A stretch of 64,000 nucleotides of DNA from Acridotheres tristis (taxonomy: Eukaryota; Chordata; Aves; Passeriformes; Sturnidae): assembly GCA_037013685.1 (NCBI GenBank), contig CM072887.1:85766347-85830346 (forward strand), read 5' to 3'. Below, one piece after another: positions 52,958 to 64,000 of this stretch (the stretch's first letter is position 1; the number at the start of each line of letters is the position of its first letter). The notes under the pieces are model-generated. The model saw only the letters and a program-made list of their open reading frames with translations, did not search any database and was not told where the DNA came from. The position numbers were made by a program, and so were the translations under genes.

Positions 52958-53780
52958 TGTGGTAGGTTGACCCTGGCTGGGAGCTGGGTGCAGTCAGTTA
53001 ATCCTGCATCATTTATGTTGCTCCTTCCTCCTCAGGGGGAGGACTCCTCACGCTCTTCCCTTGCTCCAGTGTGGGCTGCCTCCCAAGGGAGAGAGTCTTC
53101 CAAAAAACGAGTTCCTTCCCATAGCCTGAAGTTCTTTACAAACTGCTCCAGCATGGTTCCCTTCCACTGAGTGCAGTCCTTCATGACCAGCTCCAGAGTG
53201 GGTCCTCACAGGGTCACAGCTCCTGCCAGCAAACCTGCTCCAGTGTGGGCTTCTCTCTCCATGGGGCTGCAGGTGCTGCCAGGAGCTTGTTCTAGTTCAT
53301 GTTTCCCACAGGAACGGCCACAGCCTCCTTTAGACATCCACATGTTTTGTCATGAGGTTCTTCATGGTCTGCAGGTGGATCTCTGCATCCCCATGGCCCC
53401 CATGGGCTGCAGGGGCACAGCTGCCCCACCATGGGCTGCACCAGGGGCTGCAGGGGAATCTCAGCTCTGGCACCTGGAGCATCTCCTCCGTCTCCTTCAG
53501 TAGTGATTTCAATGTCTACAGAGCTGTTTCTCTTTCTATCTTCACACTTTTTTTCTGGCTGCAGTTGCCCAGTTCGTTTTTGTTTTTCTTTCCCCTCATC
53601 TTAACTATGTTATCCCAGAGGTGCTACCACTGTCACTGATGGGCTCAGCCTTGGCCAGCATCGGGTCATCCCAGAGCTGGCTGGCACTGTCTCCACCAGA
53701 CCAGGGGGAAGTTTCTGGCAGCTTCTCAGAGAAGCCACCCCTGTACATTCCCCCCACTGAAACACTGCCTTGCAAACCCA
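52958..53780 (-). mobile_element. Probable solo LTR of an avian endogenous retrovirus, copy B
   Basis: A GC-rich block of 823 bp bounded by TG (52958) and CA (53780), flanked by GTTGC and CTTGC (one mismatch), consistent with a 5-bp target duplication. It shares an 84-bp perfect inverted match (53404-53487) and a longer diverged match with 2439-2900. It contains several imperfect copies of a CTCCAG-GTGGG-type motif (53063, 53148, 53190, 53240). I recognise it as a common passerine LTR family whose sense strand is minus here; part of the 3' region seen in longer members is missing. No internal viral genes are present. Open frames at 52967-53639 are artefacts of the repeat. Confidence 0.72.
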
Positions 53781-53851
53781 CTTGCAATATCTGAATTTGT
53801 CAAAAAGAGTAGATCAACTTTTCTGTCTTTATGTGACATACATAATTTTAT

Positions 53852-53917
53852 TCACAGAATCACAGAATCAATTAGGTTGAAAAACTCCTCTGAGATCATA
53901 GAGTCCAAAAATAAACA
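53852..53917 (-). mobile_element. CR1 LINE terminal fragment
   Basis: CACAGAATCACAGAATCAAT, TAGGTTGAAAAACTCCTCTG and AGATCATAGAGTCC are the reverse complement of a CR1 3' end. Confidence 0.8.
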
Positions 53918-54607
53918 GTATCTTATTAAGATTTGAACCTATATGCTTCAATGTGGCTTTTCAGCATGGACTGTTGCTACAGGCAAGCATTGACACATTG
54001 AAATGTAGTATCTTTTAATATAACCATCTAATTTAATATGTGACACTTGCATGATATGACCATTATTTTTTTTATCCCCTGCTTTCTTTACTGTGGGCCA
54101 ACTGGTTGTCAGCCAATCAGAAACTAGTAAGCAAAGCATGAAGCAATAGTACTCTTTCACTTACATTTTTTTAATACTCTTAAGTCAATTACATTGCATT
54201 AAACCTTGTTCTACAATGTCAAGTTACCAATGTAAGGATAAAATGATCAAGCCTGTATTTAGACAGAAATATTTACTTGAAGTGGATAGGCAAAAGAAGT
54301 GGTTTAAAGTTTTATGTCCCTATAAGAGCTATATATGTTTTTAAAATGTATATAAGCTATTTCAAGCCTAATGTAAAAATACTTTGAAAGTTATTGATGT
54401 GTGGAATACAGAAACTCACAGTCAGCACTGCCACTAAGCAATAGTATAAGGGCATGAATATAATTTGAATATATGTATAAATATTTCTGGATGTTACTAC
54501 ATATAGAAGTATGCATATGTGTGTATTATACAAGTGCATACATATACATACTCATTTTTAAAACATGAGTCTTACAATAGACTTTCAAGATTCAGAATAT
54601 TGAAGGT

Positions 54608-54636
54608 TTATTATTCTTGTTGTTATTATTATTCTC

Positions 54637-54672
<36 letters not shown>

Positions 54673-54681
54673 GTTATTATT
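54608..54681. repeat. (ATT)n microsatellite
   Basis: Mostly perfect ATT units with a few TTG and CTC interruptions; about 15 uninterrupted units in the central run. Confidence 0.95.
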
Positions 54682-55009
54682 TTGGCTAATTTTTAAGTTT
54701 AAATTCTTTTATGTTGCTGCAATAAGTTAGTTTTACTTTTTCAGTTGCAAAGACTGCAACTATATTTCATCACTTTCCACTGTTGATAAACCAAATGTCG
54801 CATCTCATTTTGTCAGTGTAGTTTGGTCTGTGAAATCACAAACATAACAATAAGTATGAAAACATCTTCCTGTTATACATAAAAAGTGAGATCATATGCA
54901 TGAAATGAATACTGAAATGCTGTAAGAAGGACACATATGAAATCTTAGACTATATACATTTTCTATTACCATTTTGAACACTTGTTAGATACAGTCTTTA
55001 TGAAGAATT

Positions 55010-55623
55010 CACCCATCTGCAAAATGCAGGGTGAAAAGCAATGGTTTAGACAGTATTTAGGATTGCAGAAGGGCAATAGAGCACCTGAAGGACAGGACAA
55101 AGGAATTTCAGCTAGTAAATTGGTTTCATCAGGAATCCAATTTAAATGCCTCTCTGCAAATGCATGCAGCATGGGGACTGTAAAAGAGGAGTTGGAGATG
55201 TGTGCATGCCTGCATGTCTATGATATTATTGGCATCACAGGGACACAGCAGAATGACTCCTGTGACTGAAGTGCTGCAATGGAAGGATACAAGCTTTTCA
55301 GGAAGGATAAACAAGGCAGATGAGGAGGCAGTGTTTGTACTCTATGTCAGTGTCCAGGTGAAGTGCATGGAGCTTTGCCTGCTGATGGATGAGGAATCAA
55401 CCAAGAGCTTATGGGTCAGGATTAAAGAAAGGGCAGGGACAAGTGACATTTCAGTGAGAGTCTGGTACAGGCTCTTCCACCAGGGAGCCCAAGTGGTTGA
55501 GGCCCTCTGTAGAGAGATGGAAGGAGTCTTACATTCACAAACTTTAGTCTTCATGGAGGACTTCAACCATTCTGGGTTTGCATAGCCAGGTTTGGGGAGC
55601 TGAGGGGCTACAGAGACAACAGA
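55010..55623 (+). mobile_element. CR1 ORF2 endonuclease-domain remnant
   Basis: Conceptual translation resembles the CR1 ORF2 apurinic-type endonuclease. D-I-I-G-I-T-G-T is read in the frame of 54982-55269. After a frame change, M-D-E-E-S-T-K-S-L-W-V-R-I-K and a C-terminal E-D-F-N-H (55556-55570) are read in the frame of 55202-55585. The family usually has G-D-F-N-H, so the Gly before the catalytic Asp is changed. The frameshift and this change make it a dead copy. The element continues at 56107 after an inserted LTR; the reverse-transcriptase region is missing. Confidence 0.85.
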
Positions 55624-56106
55624 TGAAAGATCCTAATCAGAACTCCTTACTATTCAGTATAAAACTAAAGAACTACTAGTAGATTACAGCATAACATAAA
55701 CCAGTGTGCTATATCAAGGGATCTACATTAAAGCTATAGAAAGAAATACTATTGATTAGGAGTCGAATGTAATTTACCACTGAAATGATGATAATGTGCA
55801 CAGACTCCTTCACTTAATCCCTGGGGAGTAATGGTGAGGAATCTCTACTCACGGGAGAGCCTCCACACATTTCCAGGAAAATGTATAGATTTCTGTTTTG
55901 TGAAAGTTTGGTGTTGCTTTTATAGTCATAAAAGGAGGTATCAAAAGGTCAGACAAAAATCTGGCTTATCTTCCCAGATCTCACCTCAGCATTAAGATGT
56001 TCGTTGGCAGCTGGGAGATGCCAGACCAGGGTTAACCCCATGGCACCAAAGTAATTCACTACAAGACAGCTTGTCCTGCTTGAATTATCTGACCAGTTAA
56101 GAAACA
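55624..56106 (-). mobile_element. Solo LTR (483 bp) inserted in a CR1
   Basis: Bounded by TG (55624) and CA (56106) with a perfect 5-bp duplication ACAGA at 55619-55623 and 56107-56111. In the minus sense it starts TGTTTCTTAACTGGTC and carries a TATA box TATAAAAG at 55917-55924. CR1 sequence lies on both sides, so the LTR arrived after the CR1. No retroviral coding sequence is present, which indicates LTR-LTR recombination left a single LTR. A 5-bp duplication is usual for avian ERVL-like elements, but I do not assign a family. Confidence 0.8.
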
Positions 56107-56672
56107 ACAGATAAATTCTTGTGGGGGGTGAGATGCCCTGCTACACACTTGTGGAACTGCATCTGAATTACTGTATCTAAGTTTTGCATTCTCTCCTAAA
56201 AGAAGGACATTGCCTTACTGAGGCAAGTCTAGCAAAGGGCCATGAAAATGGAGAACATGATATACGAAAAGACACTGAAGTAATTGGACCTGTTCACCCT
56301 GAAGAAAAGGCTGAGAGAATTTATTGAGGTTTACTAATACCTCCTGGAAAGATACAGGGACGACAGAACAAGGTTTTTCTTACAGGTCAAAATTCTCTCA
56401 GGGCAAGAGCCAATGGGTACAAGTCAGAATGCAGAAAAATTCAATATTAAGCTGAAAAAAAATCCAAAACCAACAGCACTATGAAAGTGGTTAACTATTG
56501 GAAATATTTTCTGGAAAGATTGTGGTATCCCCATCTATGGAATCATATTTGAATACTGACAAGACAGTTCCCTTAGCTACCTGCTCTAGCTGGAATTACG
56601 ATGAGTGAGTATTAGACTAGATGGCCTCAAGACATCATTTCCAACTCAATTTTCCTGTGATTCTATTACTAA
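56107..56672 (+). mobile_element. CR1 LINE 3' part, right half of the interrupted copy
   Basis: TGTGGAACTGCATCTGAATT, GGCCATGAAAATGGAGAACA, ACCTGTTCACCCTGAAGAAA, AGACTAGATGGCCTCAAGAC and a terminal CTGTGATTCTATTA follow the CR1 3' region in order. It appears to belong to the same CR1 insertion as 55010-55623. Confidence 0.82.
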
Positions 56673-57702
56673 GTAAGGAATTTTTACCCAGTTTTGCTTT
56701 ATAAATGTAATACTTTGAGGTGAATTTGAATTGAACTAACTGTACCTACACAAAGTCTTTAATGCTGTAAGCATTTTGACCAGATCTAAAAAAGTTCTGC
56801 ATAATCTTAATTATAATTCTACATTTTATCAAGTTTGTGGCTGAAAAGTATAAAAGCTTGTTTATATGCAATGTTTTTCTAAAGCTAGATTTTTTATGAA
56901 TATTCAAGAATTTATCAACTATCATTTTTTCATGAGTATTAATTTAGTCTTCCACTAGAAAATGGTTACCTATGCATATTGAATTTTAGAAAGAGGGGAA
57001 ACAGAGTGGAGAAAAGGCAGATATTTTATGACAACAATTATCTGTCATCTGGAAACCGTACCTAGAAATGGTCAAGTAGAGAACCACAGTTTGAGAAATA
57101 AGTGAGGAACCTCTTTCTAAAATTTATAAGGTGTCCACAGGCAATATTTATGTGATATTTAAGGAAATTTTAATCTACTGGACGCTGGATTTTTACAATG
57201 TATTCAGAAAAGCATCAAAAGTGCTCAATGGAATATAACAAGTTCCTTACAGAAAAGTGAAGACCCTTTAGGTTTGTGGAAGACAAGCATGAAGGACTCT
57301 TAGAAACATAAAATAACTTTTTACAGATGACATTGAATTTCTCTATTTGTTACCATAGAATGTGGTATAACTAGAGAATTTATTTGGAAGGTTTAGTAAA
57401 ATATTAGACAAGTTCACAGCTAAAAAGTCGGCAAATCAATACTAAAGAGTCCTTTGACTTTTTTAAAACACCTGAATATTTGGAAGTTTCAAAGGAAACA
57501 GGTTGCTGGAAATTGCTAAACTAATAATCTGTCCCTAACCACTCTCTCTTTTTCTGGTCTCACACAGTTCTAGGCTGGATGCACAATTTTTCTCTTTTAG
57601 AAAACATTACAGCTACTACACAGCTTCTTTCCCATCCCTGTTTCTGGCTCAGTGATGTATTATCCCTGCTATACTTGACTGAATACATAAATATTTCTTT
57701 TT

Positions 57703-57717
57703 ATTTTTTTTTTTTTA
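57703..57717. repeat. Poly-T tract
   Basis: About 15 nearly uninterrupted T within a T-rich stretch. Confidence 0.8.
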
Positions 57718-59316
57718 ATGGGATTGCTGGATGATTAGCATGATTGCTAAAGGAGACTGATTTTGAAGCAGAAAATCCTATCAGTTGATGGATTCAACCT
57801 AGAATCAATTTTTGTTCAACTTAATACACTGAATCAAAGGAGCAGGACTTCTGATTAAAAGTAAACATGCACACAGAGAAATTGTAAATCAAATTCTTCC
57901 TTTTTGGAAGGTGTTGCTGTTATTAAAGTTTAGTGTACCATGAAATAAGATTGTACTTTTTTCAAACCTTTCTGGCAACCCTTGTTACGAAGTAGATGCT
58001 TATTCATGAAACTTTTTACTCCAGGAAGAGACCTTAAAAAACTATTGCATGCTGTGACTCAAGAAATAAAGTGAATCATCAAGATTACAGATGGAAAAAG
58101 TTTACAAAATCATTCAGTTCTTCACACCGCTGCTGCACAATGATCCTTAACATAGAATTTGTAATGATATTTTTTTTGCTTTGTTTTCAAAGTTGCTTGA
58201 TCAGAAAGTGCAGCATTTTTCACATGCAGCTGTTACTCTGCTTGCCAAAAAGATTACCTGATGCGTAGCTTAAAATTTCAATTATCGATTTCTTGGTCCA
58301 AGTCACAATTCACTTATGCAATTTGTAAATCATGTTTTTCTTCTACCTAACACCCTAACTTGTACTGGGATAGAATTCTTTCTAAACGAGTCCATCTAAT
58401 AAGCTGTGGAAAGGTTGTTGAGCAGACTGACACAGAAGACACTTGGAGTATTCTTATAGCAAATAGTACAGAATTGCTTGTAGAAGTAGTTAGTGGAATC
58501 AATGTTTTAGGGAATTAGAGGTCAATATATTTGCATGATGTTTTCTGTTTTTCAAAGTCTTAATATTGAGATTTCTGTAGGCAGTTACATCCATGCCACG
58601 TGTTTAGGCTCTTAATCCAGGATGAAGGCTGAGGCCACATAAAGTCAGATGTTGGAGAAGCAGAGGTTATGCAAATGGGTATCCAGGACCTGCCATTTTT
58701 AGTGACCCTTGCAAAAGCAGTACCTGGAAACAGTGAGTGACAGGGAACATTATTAGGGGTCCTTCCCAAGAGTTTTTCCTTACATTTATAACTCATCCAT
58801 ACACTGGTACTTTTTTTCCTCTGGTATTTGTGCAATGTTAAATATATTTTTAGTCACCCCAGTATTTCTTCTGGGGTTTTGGGAATCTTAGTATATTAAG
58901 ATATTTTTCTAATAGAGCTATTCCTGAGCATGTCCAGTCATTTATTTACACTGAAGGTCTGATTGTTTGCCTCATTTTTTCATGGAGCCCTTTACAATAT
59001 TATTTAAACTTCAACTGTTTTTTATATTACATCTAACAATTTATTAATAAATTACCTATCAGAAAAGGGCAGCAATTCTAAAATTGGCACAAGTCGTGAG
59101 TTCCCTTGAATGAAGAAAAAGAAGTCAGAAGTACTCTACAGTATTTTTAACATTACGAAGCAGAAAAAATAAATCATCAAAGGCCATTCTTTGCTTTTTC
59201 ACTCTGGAAAAAAGCCTCTGATTTTCTCATCATCAGAGGAGAAAGACTGGATAATACACAAGAAAATGAATGTTTAATGGGTAATTCCCCCAGACAAAGA
59301 ATTTATTGGACCTATA

Positions 59317-59652
59317 TACAGGGTCCGGTTGAGATAGAACTAATCCTCTTCACAGAAGTTGTTACAGTGTTGTGTTTTAGATTTGTGACCAAAGCCATGT
59401 TGCTAACTAAGGAATGCTTTGGCTCTTGCTGAGCAGTGCTTGCACAGCACCATGACCATCCCTGTTTCTCATTTTGCCCTGACAGTGAGTAGGCTGGAGA
59501 GGACAAATAGCTGAGAGTGTAAAAAGCTGAGACAGCTGACCCCAATGGTCCAAAGAGATATTCGATTCCATATGCAATAATATTGTCAGCCATAAAATCC
59601 TGGAAAAAGTTTTCTAAAGTAGCTGTTGATAGAGACCTTATGGCCATTGGGG
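59317..59652 (+). mobile_element. Old avian LTR remnant
   Basis: The order GGGTCCGGTTGAGATAGAAC, TTGTTACAGTGTTGTG, GAGCAGTGCTTGCACAGCAC, GACAGCTGACCCCAATGGTC and CAAAGAGATATTCGATTCCA follows, with many substitutions, a widespread avian endogenous-retrovirus LTR that I recognise (its start normally reads TGTCCTGG, then a TAGAGTTAAT-like motif). Truncated on the right before the TATA region can be made out. The 111-codon minus-strand frame at 59312-59647 is antisense to this repeat and not a gene. Confidence 0.65.
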
Positions 59653-59683
59653 GGACATGAACAGTGCTTTTACATTACTTGGT

Positions 59684-59852
59684 GGTTTGTTCTTTTGTTG
59701 TTTGTTTGTTTGTTTGTTCATTTGGTTGGTTGATTTAGTTTTTGGTTTTTGTTTTTTTGGGTTTTTTTTGTTTTGTTTTGTTTTGTTTTGGTTTGGTTTG
59801 GTTTGGTTTGGTTTGGTTTGGTTTGGTTTGGTTTTGGGTGGGTTTTTTTTGG
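59684..59852 (+). repeat. (TTTG)n / (TTTTG)n / (GGTTT)n array
   Basis: Begins with TTTG units (59694-59719), passes through T runs and TTTTG units (59764-59789), then about nine GGTTT units (59790-59834). The Phe/Gly/Leu-rich open frame at 59657-59863 is a translation of this tract. The unit is not the telomeric TTAGGG. Confidence 0.95.
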
Positions 59853-62800
59853 TAACTCACTAATTTGTCCTTATGATTCACCGGTTTTCTCAAATTTTCC
59901 TTTCCAATTCTCTATGTAAATCAGTTTTTGAGATATATATACCTCTTTCTACTTTCATGATTTTCATTAGAAAAGCAAGGGAACAGTGAAGATAAGTCTT
60001 AAGTTTCCTCACTAGTAATTATCATACTTTTAGATTAAGTTGCCATACATATTTTAAGTTGCAATGCTAACCTTAATATACGTGTTTCATGCAGATGAAA
60101 GTCTTTGAGATTTATGTAAATAAAAATACTGCTGAAAAAGTGCACAATAGCTCATAGCTCATGGATGTGTAATTGCTCAGACATTGTGTATTCAAAGTGT
60201 GGACTATGATATAATACCAAATTATATTCTGTAATATACTGGCATCTATACTTTCCATTTGTTCAAAATGTTCACAGTAAGATTTAAACTTTAAACTTAA
60301 TCTTTATTATCTGTTAGAAATTGGACATAAAGGTATTAAAAGCAAATAAAACTCTGTAATTTGTGCTTCAGTGAGATTTCATTATATTATTCTTATAGAA
60401 GTAAGCATTTAGTGAGTATTTACACTGAAAGACTGAAATATATAAAATGTTGGTAAATTAAGATGTAAAACAAGATATAATGATTAAAAAATTATTGAAA
60501 TAGATATACCTTTTAATTACAATTTTAAGATGAAAATAATTAAATGAAGAAGGAAGAAGAAAATTCACACGATGACACAGAAAACCATTCATTATGCATC
60601 AACACATACTATGTAAACACACAACCAAGTGCAGGAGAAGGAAAAGGTGAAATCTAAAAGTATCATATGAAATTAGGAAGGAGGAAAGGATAAATGAAAA
60701 GAGCAACATATTTTGAAAAGCCCATTAAATAGTCTCTTATAAGAAGTTGCAGTTAAGGCAGGCTGTGAGGCTGTGATGAAAAAAGAGAAAGTAAACATGG
60801 CAAATTTCTTGCTATTGTAAAAAGATACCTTATTAGGTGCAATACCTTTATAAAAAAAATTTCTTTTTTATAATTCCAGTTTTCTACCTGTGTTCCTATT
60901 TTTCAGTATAGTGCTTCATACCAGTGGCAAATTAAATTTTCCTGCAATAGAACAAGAAAAAATTGTTGACTTCCTCTCATCTTTTCAAAAAATGTGCTGT
61001 CATTTATGAGGTTAAAAATACAGGGAAGAAAATTGATTAGTAGCTCATTTGTAACATCAATTCAATCCACTAACCCTAGCAGATGACTTAAAAATTTGAC
61101 ATGTTTCTAATAAAAACAACACTACTTATTTCAAAATGTCTAATAAGACATTGAGTTACTGTTACCAAAAGCACACACAAAAGAGTGATGTCTTGAGGAA
61201 CGCTGTAATAACCCATTACAAATCCCCCAGGTCAGGAAATATCTCTATGACAGCCTTTAGCTTGAGTCTATTCATTTCTAAAAGTACTGTAATGGTAGTA
61301 CCAGGATGGAAAGGAATTTACTCAATACTAAACAGCTATATTAAAGACCTGTTAAAACCATCATAGCTGTAATTCACAATTAACCAGTTATATGCTTTTA
61401 TAAAGAATTTAAATTGCCAATTGTGATCAATATTTAGTTTACTGCTTCTTGTTTTTCATATCTCTATATTTTTCTTGTTTTCTGATACATTTTTGGAATA
61501 TGTTCCCATGGATAAGTGCTTCTTGTTATAGAATGAGCCCATTCACATTTAATAAGAAATTAATAAGATTTACCATGATGTAATCTCTGGCTCTTCTCTA
61601 TCATTTTCCATTTCTGACATTAGAAATTCAAGTAACATTTGTTTTCAGATATCACATTCCAGAAAACTGCTAAAAGTTTGGCCTTACAAGCTTAAAGTCA
61701 TACTTTAGTGGAGAATTTAAAGTGATAATCAAACTATGGTCTTTTCCTGATGCTAGTATGCTATGTCTATAAACAAAATTTTTATATGTTTGATATATAT
61801 ATTTAAAAATTGTTTATTCCAAAACTTATATTTCTGAAAAGTAGATAACTAATAGGCTATTTGTCCACCACATATATAAATATATTCAAATTTCTAATGA
61901 AAAATCTAAAGGTTTTGGAATTATGGTCTGCTATGTTGTTTGGCCATCTCTGATTTAAAAATTAAAAAAAAATTTAAAAATCAGAAGTGTATTTTTATAG
62001 CCCAGACAGAAACAATCTTTATTCTCGTGCCATTTCTAAATAAATATTAAGTCTTTATTTTGGATATTATTTATTCTTTTTCTTTGAAATTTCTGCCCAT
62101 TTAATTCTTCACCTGTGTTTTTGTTCTGTCTTCATGCTTTTCTACCCTTCTCTAAAATAACTTCCTTCTTTGACAGCTCACTTTCCAACTAATGTTCTGG
62201 TCCTACAATGTACTGAAAAATGATTAGCATTTGTTCAGTTTTCATATTCTATATAGAGACATAGAATAGACTACTTGCATTAATAAGGAGTAAAAGTATT
62301 GTATAAAATTCCTAACAAGCAAGAGAATTGCCTTACCAAACCTTCAGCAAAGTCTACTGCTGTTGCTTTATGTGGTTTAATCACCATTTTCCCCCTTTAC
62401 TTACCTGTTACTAAAATCAACCCCCCTTTTTTCCCTCCAGCTTTTCTAGTACCATATGGTATTCTAATCAGATGACAAATGAAGGATCATATTTGGATGT
62501 CTTATTATCTTTTAAATTTACAAAAGACAGACTAGGAAATATATGATAGATGACAGAGAATGCCTATGTACTTTCTCTCTGTCCAACAGACTGCTTATCA
62601 GCAAATTCTAATAAATAGTTCAATTCCAAAATTTTGCTTGTGTACTGCCTACCAATCTTAATTCCATGAATGACATGAACAGCAAGCCAATGTATACTTC
62701 TTTTTCATATTTGTCTTCCTAAATTCTACTTAAAAAGCTTTTACACTCCAGAGGAAATACATACATGACTTTATGCGGCCCTTCAGAAGCCATTCTCTTT

Positions 62801-64000
62801 TTAATAAAGTCATTGAACTTACTTTCTGTAACAAATTAATTCATCTCTAAAATAAGAATATTGAACTGAAGAGGTCTTTATTTAATCCACTATCATATTA
62901 CACAGTGGGGGGCAGCTCATCCTCTTATCTCATTCTTGACACATGACATCTGAAAGCATGCAATACCTCTGAAATGTAACTGAGGAAGAATAGCAACATT
63001 ATTCACTGCTTGTGCTGATTTTACTGGGAGCTTTGTGTTTCACTGATTTTTTTTTTCAGAGATGTTAAGCTGAAAATCTCTGTAATTGAGAAGTTAGGTA
63101 ATTCATATTAATGATTGCTATTGTTGTTTATTTTTTTGTCATTGCTTTTGTTTGTTGGTTTTTTTTTTCCTACTGATTTGCTAGCAGCAATGCTTTTACC
63201 CCAATTCTAACTGGCATAAACTATTTCAATTAAGCAATTTCTTGCTCTCATTTTTCATTATCCATAAGGGAATTGTAAATTCCACAGGATTTGCATATCA
63301 ATTACAGGAAGATGTTATATAGGAAAGGGTAATAAATTACCTATTCCTAATAACAATCAAATTATGTTATACAATACATATCACCTTCTCAGCAGATCTT
63401 GACATCATCACAAAAGAAGCAGCAAACACTTCTAACTTTGCAGTCCTCATGGGAAAATGAAAATGGATAACAGATATTATTTCATAAAGTTTTTATTTTT
63501 TTCTACTCTTGCAGTTATTTTATTCTGCAGGTGATGATTCGCTAGGTGCTGTTTTAATGCATCACACCACAAAATTATAAGATAGCCTTTTAGCCACAAG
63601 ATTATAAGATAGCATTTCAATCCAGCAAGCACAGCCAGAATAAAAACTTATTCTGTTTCCTTAGTGTAAATATGAGAGATTCTGAAGCTGCCTGCTGTGC
63701 TACAGTAATCAAACTTCTGTTGTAATAGCTGTAAGTCTTCTGGTTTATTTCTGTAAGATGAATAGAGTATGTCTCTGTTTTTCCTTAATCCTTTTTCTCT
63801 AGTTCTAATTCATCTTTTAGTGGAACTGACAAAAATATTCTTACAGTGTTGGAAGATGTACCTAGCCATTATGGTCCTTTGCTAGGTTTAAGGGTTTTTC
63901 TTAAAAGAAAAACATTGTAGAGCAATAATTCTCCTGTATCTTCGCATTAAATTGTATGGCTTAAGATCCAGTTTTTCCAAAGCAGTAGAAATGGTCGTTG

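Larger units (their letters stand above)
52597..64000 (+). other. Start of the next intron, to window end
   Basis: Begins with the GTAAGA donor of the third EGF exon; no matching acceptor or further EGF exon was found up to the right edge. Repeats within it are listed separately. From about 59.9 kb to 64.0 kb I see only AT-rich sequence with chance open frames (for example 61136-61366). Confidence 0.7.

Noticed and set aside
52967..53639. Proline/alanine-rich ORFs on the plus strand
   Set aside because: They lie within an LTR that recurs at 2439-2900; both strands are open because the repeat is GC-rich.
55202..55585. 127-codon ORF as a host gene
   Set aside because: It is a frameshifted CR1 ORF2 endonuclease remnant within a larger CR1 copy.
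59312..59647. 111-codon minus-strand protein with no repeats
   Set aside because: It is antisense to an old avian LTR remnant and has no domain.
59790..59834. Interstitial telomere repeat
   Set aside because: The unit is GGTTT, not TTAGGG.
59657..59863. Phe/Leu/Gly-rich hydrophobic ORF
   Set aside because: Translation of the (TTTTG)/(GGTTT) array.
1..64000. Undescribed multi-gene system, CRISPR array, operon or integrated prokaryotic DNA
   Set aside because: The window is vertebrate intron with spliced EGF exons and avian retroelements; nothing bacterial or phage-like is visible.

Overview
This is a window from a vertebrate nuclear genome, almost certainly a bird and probably a passerine. 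Nearly all of it is AT-rich intron. The bird call rests on many CR1 LINE fragments ending in the typical repeated ATTCTATG tail, the absence of Alu/L1/B1-type mammalian repeats, and several LTR families that I recognise from passerine genomes.

The only coding sequence I can support is three short exons on the + strand at 38036-38149, 40392-40514 and 52492-52596. Each has a canonical acceptor and a GTAAG donor, each is phase 1 at both ends, and together they read through as consecutive EGF-like repeats. Exon 1 supplies the end of a preceding EGF and C1-C5 of the next. Exon 2 supplies its C6 and then C1-C5 of another. Exon 3 supplies that C6 and then C1-C5 of a third. Many symmetric EGF exons separated by very large introns fit EYS (eyes shut homolog), a giant secreted photoreceptor matrix protein. 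The EGF-exon call is firm; the EYS assignment is probable.

Layout: 1-38035 is upstream intron carrying an LTR fragment (about 2439-2900), CR1 fragments clustered at 10.7-14.4 kb, further CR1 pieces at 20.0, 23.4, 33.7 and 37.6 kb, a probable solo LTR at 29679-30494 and a T/G-rich array at 32.2 kb. 38150-40391 is a 2.2 kb intron with one CR1. 40515-52491 is a 12 kb intron with two CR1 pieces, a GC-rich block near 43.0-43.6 kb and a (TTAA)n tract. 52597-64000 is the start of the next intron. It holds a probable solo LTR (52958-53780), a CR1 copy split by a 483-bp solo LTR with a clean 5-bp target duplication (55624-56106), an old LTR remnant (about 59317-59652) and a (GGTTT)n array.

I found no RNA genes, CRISPR, operon-like structure or novel multi-gene system. 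The most useful observations are the EGF glycosylation motifs, the nested solo LTR, and an 84-bp perfect inverted match between two LTR copies about 50.6 kb apart. Repeat family names are from recognition, not a database search.
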